The notes under the pieces: model-generated
What the model was told of the DNA's origin: nothing
What the model saw: only the letters and a program-made list of their open reading frames with translations
The model's database searches: none
Translations under genes and position numbers: made by a program
Part shown: in pieces, positions 45,396 through 53,061 of the stretch
Layout of the letters: every line of letters begins with the position of its first letter
How positions within the stretch are numbered: position 1 is the stretch's first letter
Source of the DNA: Marinobacter nanhaiticus D15-8W
GTDB lineage: Bacteria > Pseudomonadota > Gammaproteobacteria > Pseudomonadales > Oleiphilaceae
Direction: 5' to 3'
Length of the DNA stretch: 64,000 nucleotides
Assembly: GCF_036511935.1 (NCBI RefSeq)
Contig: NZ_AP028878.1
Location: 3,720,001-3,784,000, forward strand

Positions 45396-45462
45396 GCGGT
45401 TCGCATGCTCACCGGCACCCTACGAAGCAACCGTAGGGTGTCGTGGGCAAAAAGCGAACCGC
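45396..45462. repeat. Nested inverted repeat after TonB receptor
   Basis: Outer arms gcggttcgc (45396-45404) and gcgaaccgc (45454-45462), and an inner perfect stem caccctacg (45416-45424) / cgtagggtg (45432-45440) with a 7-base loop. It lies in the convergent gap between the receptor and cyanase. The GTAGGGTG core resembles repetitive extragenic elements of other gammaproteobacteria; it may also terminate both genes. Confidence 0.6.
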
Positions 45463-45532
45463 ATCAATCTGTCGACGCCACGCTCCGACTCATCCAATAG
45501 CAAACCTCAAGCCGAAACAAGTGGTCTCCGCC

Positions 45533-45973
45533 TCACCATTTCTTGTAAGGCAAGAACTTTCCACTCATGGTCACCACCACCCGATCCCCCGCCGGATTCT
45601 CTTCTTTATCCACCGCCATGGTGAAATCGATCGCGCTCATGATGCCGTCGCCAAATTTCTCGTGAATCAACGCCTTCAGGGTATCGCCATACACCCCGGT
45701 GACTTCATAGAAACGATAGATCAACGGGTCCTGCGGCACGCTCCAGTCCCAGCTCTTGTATGGACAGTCCTGCAACGCATCGGCGACCTCTTTATCAAGC
45801 CCAAGGGTCTCGCACACGGCCATGGCCTTGTCCTCCGTCATGCTGTTGGAACCAAAGCAGGCTGAGGTCGTGAATACCGGCGACAGGCCAATCGCGCTGG
45901 CCAACGCCTCCCAGGTCATGCCCTTGGTAGATTTCGCCTCCAGGATCTTGGCAGTCATCATTTCTTTATCCAT
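45533..45973 (-). CDS. cynS: Cyanase (cyanate hydratase)
   Basis: 146 residues. The catalytic residues are at the expected places relative to E. coli cyanase: R87 and E90 in IYRFYEVTGVYGD (E. coli R96/E99) and S113 in GDGIMSAIDF (E. coli S122). The N-terminal helical domain (TWEALASAIGLSPVF) is typical. The decameric cytosolic enzyme converts cyanate plus bicarbonate to ammonia and CO2. The usual partners, carbonic anhydrase (cynT), transporter (cynX) or nrt-type uptake genes and CynR, are absent; it stands alone between a TonB receptor and the proline-racemase-family gene. Confidence 0.95.
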   Translation of the reverse strand: MDKEMMTAKILEAKSTKGMTWEALASAIGLSPVFTTSACFGSNSMTEDKAMAVCETLGLDKEVADALQDCPYKSWDWSVPQDPLIYRFYEVTGVYGDTLKALIHEKFGDGIMSAIDFTMAVDKEENPAGDRVVVTMSGKFLPYKKW

Positions 45974-46119
45974 AACCTATCCCCTTTCTGAGTCACGCGC
46001 ACCGTAATGGCGCATCAATGCCGGCAAAGCAGGGGCTTGCCGGCCAACGAGATCTGCATGGAGGGGAATGGTGCAAGACGTGCGCCACCATCAGGCTCGC
46101 GCAGAGGCGGGAGGAATCT

Positions 46120-46145
46120 GGGGCCCATAACCTGACCGGGGCCCC
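46120..46145 (-). terminator. GC-rich hairpin after proline-racemase-family gene
   Basis: Stem ggggccc / gggcccc (7 bp) with a 12-base loop, just past the stop of the minus-strand gene at 46168. A short T run (plus-strand aaaa at 46147-46150 reads as TTTT only before the stem), so the terminator assignment is weak. Confidence 0.4.
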
Positions 46146-46167
46146 GTTTTCAGGCAGGCTGGGCGGG

Positions 46168-47232
46168 CTAACCCGGCTCGGTATCCAGGACATCCTCAAG
46201 ATCGGTAGCATCCACCAGCGGATCATCCAGATCCACTACGATCTCAGAACGTGCGAGAGTCCAGGCCTTGCCGGTGATCGTGCTGTTCATCGCCCGGTAT
46301 CCGGCAACCGTATCGGGGCCGAGAACCGTGCCGACAAACGAACTGCCCCGGGGGGAGACGGTTTCCAGCCACTGGCCGTCCTTGATCTCGCCATCTTCAT
46401 ACATCAGCGCCATCCGCGCCGATGTCCCGGTGCCCGTCGGACTGCGGCAGATTACGCCGGGGTGCACGTAGGTGGCCGACCTCGAACGGAAGCCGTTGTC
46501 GTCCACTTTATCCACCGGGCCCATGAAGTGCGCAAAGGGCAGCGGCCCCACCGCGCCCAGCTCCGGATGTTCCTGGGTCACCTGGGGGCGGGCCGCGGTA
46601 ACCAGGGCATGGCCGAACGCAGCCATGGCCGGCATCTCATCCGCGGTTATCTTAAAACCCTGCTCGGTCGCGTCCACCAGGACAAAATAGGCGCCACTCC
46701 AGACCAGGTCGTAACGCACCTTGCCGTAGTGCGGGACATCCACCACCTCGTTGCGCGCCGCAACATAGGCAGGCTCGCAACGTGTCGTGACCGAGTGCGT
46801 GCGCCCGTTATGGTTGTGAGCGGTCACATGCGCCAAACCGGCGGGTGATTCGAGAACCAGCGTCTGCTCACCTTCTTCCATCGGCACGATGCCGCTCTGC
46901 AATACGGCAGCCGCCGTGCAGATCGTATTGGAACCGGAATACAACGGATACCCCATCGCTTCCATAATGATGTAGCCAGCCTGTGCCTTGGGGTGGGCCG
47001 GCTCGACGATCAGGTCCAGCGACATATAGGGATCGCCGTAGGGTTCTGACAGTAGCAAACGGCGGAAACCGTCGCCGTGCTCCTGAATATAACGCATTTT
47101 CTCCAGTACCGAGCCGCCGGGAAGATGCCCAACACCACGAGTGATAATGCGACTGACATCGCCGCCGGACTGCATGTCCACCAAGCCGATGGTACGCATC
47201 CGGTGCTTGGAGTTGCCGGGTTTATCTAGCAT
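46168..47232 (-). CDS. Proline-racemase-family enzyme with both catalytic cysteines replaced (probable hydroxyproline dehydratase type)
   Basis: 354 residues from ATG 47232, which has AGGTG six bases upstream (a GTG at 47241 is also open). The fold matches proline racemase / hydroxyproline epimerase, but the two acid-base cysteines are missing: the first motif, normally MCGHG, reads LYSGSNT with S99, and the second, normally SPCGTGT, reads SPTGTGT with T266. Cys-to-Thr at the second site is the known mark of trans-3-hydroxyproline dehydratases; the Ser at the first site is rarer. A dehydratase role is therefore likelier than racemisation, but I cannot prove it. No proline uptake or 2-oxoglutarate-linked gene is adjacent. 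Confidence 0.85.
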   Translation of the reverse strand: MLDKPGNSKHRMRTIGLVDMQSGGDVSRIITRGVGHLPGGSVLEKMRYIQEHGDGFRRLLLSEPYGDPYMSLDLIVEPAHPKAQAGYIIMEAMGYPLYSGSNTICTAAAVLQSGIVPMEEGEQTLVLESPAGLAHVTAHNHNGRTHSVTTRCEPAYVAARNEVVDVPHYGKVRYDLVWSGAYFVLVDATEQGFKITADEMPAMAAFGHALVTAARPQVTQEHPELGAVGPLPFAHFMGPVDKVDDNGFRSRSATYVHPGVICRSPTGTGTSARMALMYEDGEIKDGQWLETVSPRGSSFVGTVLGPDTVAGYRAMNSTITGKAWTLARSEIVVDLDDPLVDATDLEDVLDTEPG

Positions 47233-47571
47233 AGGCTGCACCTACCTCTTCACGCTTACTGTCCGGAACCACAACGGGGTTACCAATGGATTTGGGACGC
47301 CGAGGCCTTCCGGTCTCATGAAGCGGGACGGCCCGTACGTCCGATGCGATCGAGCCTGGTCGCTGCCGTCGCCGACCTAACGTAACACCCGGCGCAGAAC
47401 CGCGAACCAGCCGTGGAACCCCGGCAGCCCAACCATCGAGCTCATCGTGCACAACATAGGTTAGGGCATCTGGCAACCACAATCATAGTCCATCAGGCGC
47501 AGAAGAAGGTCGTAATATCCGAAGTGGGCATACTCAACGACGAGGGAGCGGCTGAGAGAGGAGGGAGCAAG
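47233..47571. other. Intergenic region without a supported gene
   Basis: About 340 bp between the proline-racemase-family gene start and the end of the AI-2E transporter gene. Two or three open frames of 75-86 codons occur on both strands, but translations are low-complexity and no ribosome-binding site supports them. A promoter for the minus-strand gene must lie here. Confidence 0.5.
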
Positions 47572-47604
47572 GTCCGCTCCGGACATAAGCTTGCCGGAGC
47601 GGAC
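47572..47604 (-). terminator. Hairpin terminator of AI-2E transporter gene
   Basis: Perfect 11-bp stem gtccgctccgg / ccggagcggac with an 11-base loop, 7 bases past the stop codon at 47611. A second 9-bp inverted repeat gcgttatcg / cgataacgc (47608-47627) overlaps the stop itself. Together they form a strong end structure. Confidence 0.7.
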
Positions 47605-47610
47605 GTGGCG

Positions 47611-48747
47611 TTATCGTGCGATAACGCGATAGATCGGCCTTAAGGTAGGAATCTGGCGCAGCACCACCTGGATAACAGTCATCAGCGGCACCGCCATGAG
47701 CACACCGATAGCGCCCCAGAGCCAGCCCCAGAAGAAGATCGACAGGAAAATCACCACAGGATTGATGGACATACGGAAGCCGTGGATATAGGGCTCGATA
47801 AAGAACCCCACTAACGATGTGAGCGCCAGGTAGCCCAATGGCGCAACGGCCATCATCCAGAGCTCGTCGAGGGTGGTCGCCGAAATTACGGCCAGTAAGC
47901 CAATAGTGCCGATCACGCCAAGATAGGGTACGAAGCGGGCGAGACCGGCAATCAGCCCCCAAACCGCCGGCGATGGCAGCCCCACGGCCCAGCACATCAA
48001 ACCGGTCAGCAAGCCAACCAGGAAGTTGCTGGTGCTGATCACGGCCAGGTACTGGGCGATCTGGCTCTGGGAATCACGTACAACGCGCAAAACCATGCGC
48101 TGATCATTGCGGGGAAGCTGCCTGACGAAATTACGTATCAGACTGTCGCCGCTAACCAACAGGAAATAGCTTAGGGCCAACGCCAGTGCCAGACCGGTCA
48201 AGCCATTACGGACTTTAGTGAACAGGGTCTGCTGCCACGAGTTGGATTGCACCACTACCTTGGTCGGCTCATCGCCTTCCGAGAGGCTTTCCATCTGCTC
48301 CTGTACTTTTCGGGCTGATTTGGTGACCTGTTCCAGACTTGCGGTAATACCGCCGCCGCCTCCAACCAGCAAGCGGGACATACTTTCCGGGGCCTTCTCG
48401 ATCCATTTCATCACGGGTTTGGAGACGGCCCAGCCGATTCCGGCCATTCCGGCCAGCAGCCCAAGGATCAGAACAAGCGCCGTCACGCCCCGCGGAATGC
48501 GCCAGCGACGGCGCGCACCACGAACCGCCGGAGCCATCAGGAGACTGGTGAGTACAGCAAGGGTAATCGGCAGGATAATCTGGTGCGCTACGTATAAGGT
48601 GTAGAGCACACCGAGGATAAAGATGCCGTATAGAGGTGTCGCCAGATCACCGCTGGATGCCAACTGCCGGAGCAGTTTTCTGCCTTTCTGTTCCTTACTG
48701 TTATTGCCGTTGTAGTCGTCAGTATTATTATCCGGCGTTTCCGTCAT
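47611..48747 (-). CDS. AI-2E family transporter (permease)
   Basis: 378 residues from ATG 48747, which has GGAG upstream; the frame extends 19 codons further. About eight membrane helices, with two near the N-terminus (YGIFILGVLYTLYVAHQIIL), a soluble helical stretch around residues 110-170 containing a glycine run (LLVGGGGGITAS), and the C-terminal conserved GLIAGLARFVPYLGVIGTI / GYLALTSLVGFFIEPYIHG pieces (cores). The family moves diverse small molecules or ions; AI-2 transport is shown for only a few members. Single gene with a strong hairpin after it. Confidence 0.9.
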   Translation of the reverse strand: MTETPDNNTDDYNGNNSKEQKGRKLLRQLASSGDLATPLYGIFILGVLYTLYVAHQIILPITLAVLTSLLMAPAVRGARRRWRIPRGVTALVLILGLLAGMAGIGWAVSKPVMKWIEKAPESMSRLLVGGGGGITASLEQVTKSARKVQEQMESLSEGDEPTKVVVQSNSWQQTLFTKVRNGLTGLALALALSYFLLVSGDSLIRNFVRQLPRNDQRMVLRVVRDSQSQIAQYLAVISTSNFLVGLLTGLMCWAVGLPSPAVWGLIAGLARFVPYLGVIGTIGLLAVISATTLDELWMMAVAPLGYLALTSLVGFFIEPYIHGFRMSINPVVIFLSIFFWGWLWGAIGVLMAVPLMTVIQVVLRQIPTLRPIYRVIAR

Positions 48748-48763
48748 CCAGGGCTCCCTCTGC

Positions 48764-48793
48764 GGCCTATTGCCATCCGGACGGCAATAGGCC
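48764..48793. repeat. 11-bp inverted repeat in 5' leader of AI-2E gene
   Basis: Perfect arms ggcctattgcc and ggcaataggcc with an 8-base loop, 17 bases upstream of the ATG at 48747. On the transcript it could form a hairpin close to the ribosome-binding site and limit translation, or act as an operator. Confidence 0.5.
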
Positions 48794-48912
48794 GTCCCGG
48801 TCAATCGGTTACTCTATGGGGTCCTTGTTATGGATGTCCAGATAACCAGGTTAATGTGGGCTCGAATTCGCAGACCGGCATCCCGCGCGAGGAATACCGG
48901 CCCACCATGGCA

Positions 48913-49800
48913 TCACTCCCCCCGGTAGAAACGCTGGATACTGGAAAAGTCCAGTCGACCGTTCCCCTGCTGCCCATGCAGCGCATAGAGGTTGCGCGCA
49001 AGGGAACCCATGGGAATGGGCGCCTTGTTCTTCACAGCATTGTCGAAAGCCAGCCCCAGGTCCTTGTTCATCAGATCCACAAGGAAACCGCCCTGATAGT
49101 CGTTGGATGCAGGTACGCCTTCCATCACACCGGGCCAGGGGTTATAGACGTTGAGCGCCCAGTTGCCGCCGGAGCTCTGGCGCATGATTTCAGACAGAAC
49201 GGCAGGATCCAGGCCGTTCTTCGCGCCCAGGGCCAAAGCTTCGCAAGTGCCGTTCATCAGGATCGCCAGCAGCATGTTGTTGCAGAGCTTGGCCACCTGC
49301 CCTGCGCCGTGCGGACCGGCGTGGAAGATGTTCTTGCCCATGTCCTGCAGGATCGGTTTGGCGCGCTCGAAGGCCGCTTCTTCGCCACCGCAGATAAACG
49401 TCAGCGTACCCGCTTTGGCACCACCGACACCGCCGGATACCGGCGCATCCAGGAAAGCAATGTCCTGCTTGACCGCACGCTCGGCCACGACACGCGCCGT
49501 TTCGGGTGCGATGGTCGACGAGTCGATCACCAGGGTGGAAGACGGCAGGCTGTTCAACAAACCATCATCGCCCAGGTAGACCGCCTCGACGTGCTCCCCT
49601 GCCGGCAACATGGTGATCAGGCACTCAGCGCCTTTGGCCGCATCGTGGATATTCGGGGCCGTCTTGGCGCCGGCCTCTTCCAGGGTTTTCATGGCGTCTT
49701 CGGACAGGTCGAAGACGGTGACGGTGTGACCGGCCTTGAGCAGGTTGAGGGCCATAGGGCCGCCCATGTTGCCCAGGCCGATAAAGGTGATGTTGGCCAT
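48913..49800 (-). CDS. mmsB: 3-hydroxyisobutyrate dehydrogenase MmsB
   Basis: 295 residues. NAD-binding motif FIGLGNMGGPMALNLL at the N-terminus, the substrate-binding loop DAPVSGGVGGAKAGTLT, and catalytic lysine in GAGQVAKLCNN mark the beta-hydroxyacid dehydrogenase family. It oxidises (S)-3-hydroxyisobutyrate to methylmalonate semialdehyde in valine catabolism, the reaction just before MmsA. Last gene of the mms operon, 173 bp after the preceding one, in a gap that holds a long inverted repeat. Confidence 0.95.
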   Translation of the reverse strand: MANITFIGLGNMGGPMALNLLKAGHTVTVFDLSEDAMKTLEEAGAKTAPNIHDAAKGAECLITMLPAGEHVEAVYLGDDGLLNSLPSSTLVIDSSTIAPETARVVAERAVKQDIAFLDAPVSGGVGGAKAGTLTFICGGEEAAFERAKPILQDMGKNIFHAGPHGAGQVAKLCNNMLLAILMNGTCEALALGAKNGLDPAVLSEIMRQSSGGNWALNVYNPWPGVMEGVPASNDYQGGFLVDLMNKDLGLAFDNAVKNKAPIPMGSLARNLYALHGQQGNGRLDFSSIQRFYRGE

Positions 49801-49872
49801 TTTTCGTTCTCCTTGTTCTTGTTGGTTGCCCGGTACTTTGAGTATTTTTTAGGCAGCCTTTCGGCCTGCTCC

Positions 49873-49934
49873 GAAGCTGAAGCGTCGGCTACACTTCCCG
49901 GCAAACTCGAGTATGTAGCAGAAGCTTCAGCTTC
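49873..49934. repeat. 11-bp inverted repeat between mmsB and hydrolase gene
   Basis: Arms gaagctgaagc (49873-49883) and gcttcagcttc (49924-49934), perfectly complementary with a 40-base loop, in an unusually wide intercistronic gap of the mms operon. It might reduce read-through into mmsB, stabilise the upstream message, or be a dispersed repeat copy. Confidence 0.6.
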
Positions 49935-49973
49935 TGAGGCACCAAAGGTGCCCGATCGCTCTTTCTAACAAAG

Positions 49974-51047
49974 CTACTCGAAGAAGCTCTCCACCCACGC
50001 CGGATCCATCGCCCGCAGCGACGGATAGCGCCAGCGAGGGTTCTTGTCCTTGTCGATCAGCAATGCCCGGATGCCTTCGGCAAATTCACCTTTCTGCAGG
50101 CAGCGAATCGACAGGTTCAGCTCCTTGTCGAAGACGGCTCTCAGGCCGTCAAGCCGGGTTTCACGGAGCTGCCGTTCGAGGATCGCCATGGTGGTGGGCG
50201 AACCGGTTTTCGCGGTCTGCGACGCGCGCTGGAACCATTCGTCATCGCCGTCGTAGGCGGCGATGCGCTCCACCTGGGTCGCCAGGTCGTCGGCATCCAT
50301 CAACTGCTGGATCGCGTCGCGACGTTCCCGCACGGCAGACGACGGCATCGCGCTCACCGACTCCCGTTCGAACGTCCGCAACACCTGGGTTACCCCCGCG
50401 TGGGCGTTGGTTGCCAATTCAGTCGAAGCCAGCAAGCCCTCAAGAACAGCCTCCCGCTGATCGTTACGGATCATTCGGTCCGCCATACCCAGGTAGCAGG
50501 CATCCGCGGCGTTGAGGTGCACACCGGTCACACCAATGAAGAGACCCAACTTCCCGGGCATGTGATTCAGGAACCAGCTTGCGCCCACATCCGGATAGAG
50601 GCCGATGGTCACTTCCGGCATGGCCACCCGGGATTTTTCGGTGACAACCCGGTGCGAGGCGCCGGCCAGAAGGCCCACGCCGCCGCCCATGACGAAACCA
50701 TGGCCCCAGGCGACGACAGGCTTGGGATAGGTGTGAATCTGGTAGTCGAGGGCATATTCCTCGGTAAAGAACGCCACCCCCTCGTCCGGCCCCGCGCTGC
50801 CCTCGGTCATCGAGCGGTAGAGCGCAACGATGTCGCCACCCGCGCAAAAGGCCTTGTCGCCAGCACCTTCCAGCCAGACGGCGGCGATACCATCATCCTT
50901 CGCCCACTCGTCGAGCTGACGCTCCAAATCACGAATCATGGGCAGCGAAATCGAATTCAGCGCCTTGGGCTGATTGAGAATGGCGACACCAATGCGCTTG
51001 CCACCGGCGGCCGCCTTCTCCTCAAAAATGATTGGTTGTTCAGGCAT
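49974..51047 (-). CDS. 3-hydroxyisobutyryl-CoA hydrolase-type enoyl-CoA hydratase/isomerase family protein
   Basis: 357 residues of the crotonase fold: the oxyanion glycines in GHGFVMGGGVGLLAGA and FCAGGDIVALYRS, and VAMPEVTIGLYPDVGASWFL, which marks the 3-hydroxyisobutyryl-CoA hydrolase (HIBCH) branch (PDVGAS). It removes CoA from 3-hydroxyisobutyryl-CoA before MmsB acts. Close linkage to mmsA, the acyl-CoA dehydrogenase and mmsB supports that assignment. 12 bases separate it from the upstream crotonase gene, so same operon. Confidence 0.92.
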   Translation of the reverse strand: MPEQPIIFEEKAAAGGKRIGVAILNQPKALNSISLPMIRDLERQLDEWAKDDGIAAVWLEGAGDKAFCAGGDIVALYRSMTEGSAGPDEGVAFFTEEYALDYQIHTYPKPVVAWGHGFVMGGGVGLLAGASHRVVTEKSRVAMPEVTIGLYPDVGASWFLNHMPGKLGLFIGVTGVHLNAADACYLGMADRMIRNDQREAVLEGLLASTELATNAHAGVTQVLRTFERESVSAMPSSAVRERRDAIQQLMDADDLATQVERIAAYDGDDEWFQRASQTAKTGSPTTMAILERQLRETRLDGLRAVFDKELNLSIRCLQKGEFAEGIRALLIDKDKNPRWRYPSLRAMDPAWVESFFE

Positions 51048-51059
51048 GCTTGCTCCTGA

Positions 51060-51839
51060 TTAACGGTTCTTCCATTCGGGTGTGCGCTTTTCCAGAAACG
51101 CATTGACCCCTTCGCTCTGGTCTTCGGTCGAGAACAGCTCGACGAACAGTTCACGCTCCATACGCCAGCCGTCTGCGTGGGAGCGACCATCGCGGGCGCT
51201 CATGACCAACGTCTTGCAACGGGCAATGGAAGAAGGACTTTGCTTGCAGGCCCCTTCCGCCAGTTCGATGGCCTTGTCCAGGGACTGGCCGGCAGGCACG
51301 ACTTCTTCCACCAGACCGATGGCCAGTGCCTTGTCTGCCTTCACCCGTTCGCCGCAAAGGATCATCCGTTTGGCCCAGCCCTCGCCCACCAGCCACGGCA
51401 GGTTCTGGGTACCGCCAGCGCAAGGCAGCAAACCAACACCGGCTTCCGGCAACGCCATCTGGGCGTGCTCTTCGGCGATGCGGATATCACAGGCCATGGC
51501 GCATTCCAGACCACCGCCCATGGCATAGCCGTTGACCGCTGCGATGGATACGCCGCGGAAACCGCTCAGGGTTTCAAAAGCCTGGCCAAAAGCCTGGGCC
51601 ATGCGGTTGGCGCGGCCTTCGTCGCCATCTGCGAAGATCTTCAGGTCGGCGCCGGCGGAGAAGAACTTCTCACCCTCGCCGGTGATCACCAACGCATAGA
51701 TATTGCGGTCGGCATTGAGGGATTCGATGATTTCCGTCAGTTGGCCCAGGGACTGTTCGGTCCAGGTATTGGCCGGCGGATTGGCGATGGTCAGGATCGC
51801 CACATGGCCGCGGTTCTCGAGCTGGATCAGGTCGCTCAT
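51060..51839 (-). CDS. Enoyl-CoA hydratase
   Basis: 259 residues, crotonase fold: EKFFSAGADLKIFADG, AVNGYAMGGGLECAMACDIR and catalytic-region glutamates in ALPEAGVGLLPCAGG. In this operon it should hydrate methacrylyl-CoA to 3-hydroxyisobutyryl-CoA. The start follows AAGGAGAAT and is 44 bp after the acyl-CoA dehydrogenase stop. Standard valine-pathway member; no oddities. Confidence 0.93.
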   Translation of the reverse strand: MSDLIQLENRGHVAILTIANPPANTWTEQSLGQLTEIIESLNADRNIYALVITGEGEKFFSAGADLKIFADGDEGRANRMAQAFGQAFETLSGFRGVSIAAVNGYAMGGGLECAMACDIRIAEEHAQMALPEAGVGLLPCAGGTQNLPWLVGEGWAKRMILCGERVKADKALAIGLVEEVVPAGQSLDKAIELAEGACKQSPSSIARCKTLVMSARDGRSHADGWRMERELFVELFSTEDQSEGVNAFLEKRTPEWKNR

Positions 51840-51883
51840 TCGTTATTCTCCTTTTGGGAACATCTGGGTGAACCAGATGCTCC

Positions 51884-53059
51884 TTATCGAATTGCCTCCG
51901 CAACGCCGGCCTCAAGGACCCGGCGCGCGATGATCAGTCGCATGATTTCGTTGGTGCCTTCAAGAATCTGGTGTACCCGCAGGTCACGCAGGTAACGCTC
52001 CAGCGGATACTCGCGGATATAACCGTAGCCACCATGCAGCTGCAGCGCCTGGTTACAGACGTCGAAACAGGCGTCCGTGGCGAAGCGCTTGGCCATGGCA
52101 CAGTAGAGGCGGGCTTCGGGATCGGCGTGATCCAGTTTCCAGGCCGCCAACCGTACCATCTGGCGTGACGCGACCAGATCGGTCGCCATGTCCGCCAGCT
52201 TGAACTGCAACGCCTGGAAATCGGCCAATGGCTGACCAAACTGACTGCGCTCGTGGAGATAGTCCCGGGAGCGGGTCAGCGCCGCCTGGGCGCCGCCGAG
52301 GGAACAGGTCGCGATGTTGAGTCGGCCACCATCCAGGCCTTTCATGGCGATACGGAAGCCTTCACCTTCCTCGCCCAGGCGGTTTTCTGCCGGTACGTAA
52401 ACATTATCGAAACTGACCTGACGGGTCGGCTGACTATGCCACCCCATCTTCTCTTCGGACTTACCGTAGTGAATGCCTTCGGCGTTGGCCGGCACCACAA
52501 AGGCGGAAATGCCCTTGGCGCCGCTGTCCGGCACACCGGTCCGTGCCATGACCACCAGCATCTGCGTCGCACCGGCGCCGGAGATGAACACCTTGGAGCC
52601 GGTCAGCCGGTAGCCGTTATCGTCCCGGACCGCCTTGGTCTGCAGGTTGGCCGCATCCGAGCCCGCGCCCGGTTCGGTCAGGCAGTAAGACCCCAGGTAC
52701 TCGCCACTGGCCATGCGCGGGGCGATGGCATCCTTGACCGCCTCGGAGCCGAATTGGGCCACCATCCAGGTGGCCATGTTATGGATCGTGATGTAGGCGG
52801 CAGTGGACGGACAGGCGGCGGCCAGTTCCTCGACGATGATCGAGGTATCCAGCCGCGACAGGCCCATGCCACCGCAGGTTTCAGGTGTGTAGATGCCGCA
52901 GAAGCCGAGCTCGCCCGCTTCTCGGATCACCTCCACCGGAAACGTATGGTCGATGTCCCAGCCGGCGGCATGGGGCGCCATGGCCTTCTCGGCGAAGGCC
53001 CGGGCCGCATCACGGTATGCCAGTTGGTCTTCGTTCAGCGCGAAATCCATACCGGCCAC
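51884..53059 (-). CDS. Acyl-CoA dehydrogenase (isobutyryl-CoA dehydrogenase type)
   Basis: 391 residues; a later in-frame ATG (53050, MDFALNEDQL) is an equally good start. FAD/acyl-CoA dehydrogenase signatures YCLTEPGAGSDAANLQT and the C-terminal QLHGGYGYIREYPLERYLRDLR are present, with catalytic glutamate in the usual IYEGTNEI-like stretch (ILEGTNEIMRL). It oxidises isobutyryl-CoA to methacrylyl-CoA. Second gene of the operon, starting 3 bases after mmsA. Confidence 0.93.
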   Translation of the reverse strand: MAGMDFALNEDQLAYRDAARAFAEKAMAPHAAGWDIDHTFPVEVIREAGELGFCGIYTPETCGGMGLSRLDTSIIVEELAAACPSTAAYITIHNMATWMVAQFGSEAVKDAIAPRMASGEYLGSYCLTEPGAGSDAANLQTKAVRDDNGYRLTGSKVFISGAGATQMLVVMARTGVPDSGAKGISAFVVPANAEGIHYGKSEEKMGWHSQPTRQVSFDNVYVPAENRLGEEGEGFRIAMKGLDGGRLNIATCSLGGAQAALTRSRDYLHERSQFGQPLADFQALQFKLADMATDLVASRQMVRLAAWKLDHADPEARLYCAMAKRFATDACFDVCNQALQLHGGYGYIREYPLERYLRDLRVHQILEGTNEIMRLIIARRVLEAGVAEAIR

Positions 53060-53061
53060 CC

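Noticed and set aside
47222-47482. Minus-strand 86-codon frame upstream of the proline-racemase-family gene
   Set aside because: Low-complexity translation, no start signals; treated as promoter region.
51177-51995. 272-codon plus-strand frame over the enoyl-CoA hydratase gene
   Set aside because: Antisense shadow; also true for the long frames at 50400-51059, 52253-53146 and 53794-54663 in the mms operon.
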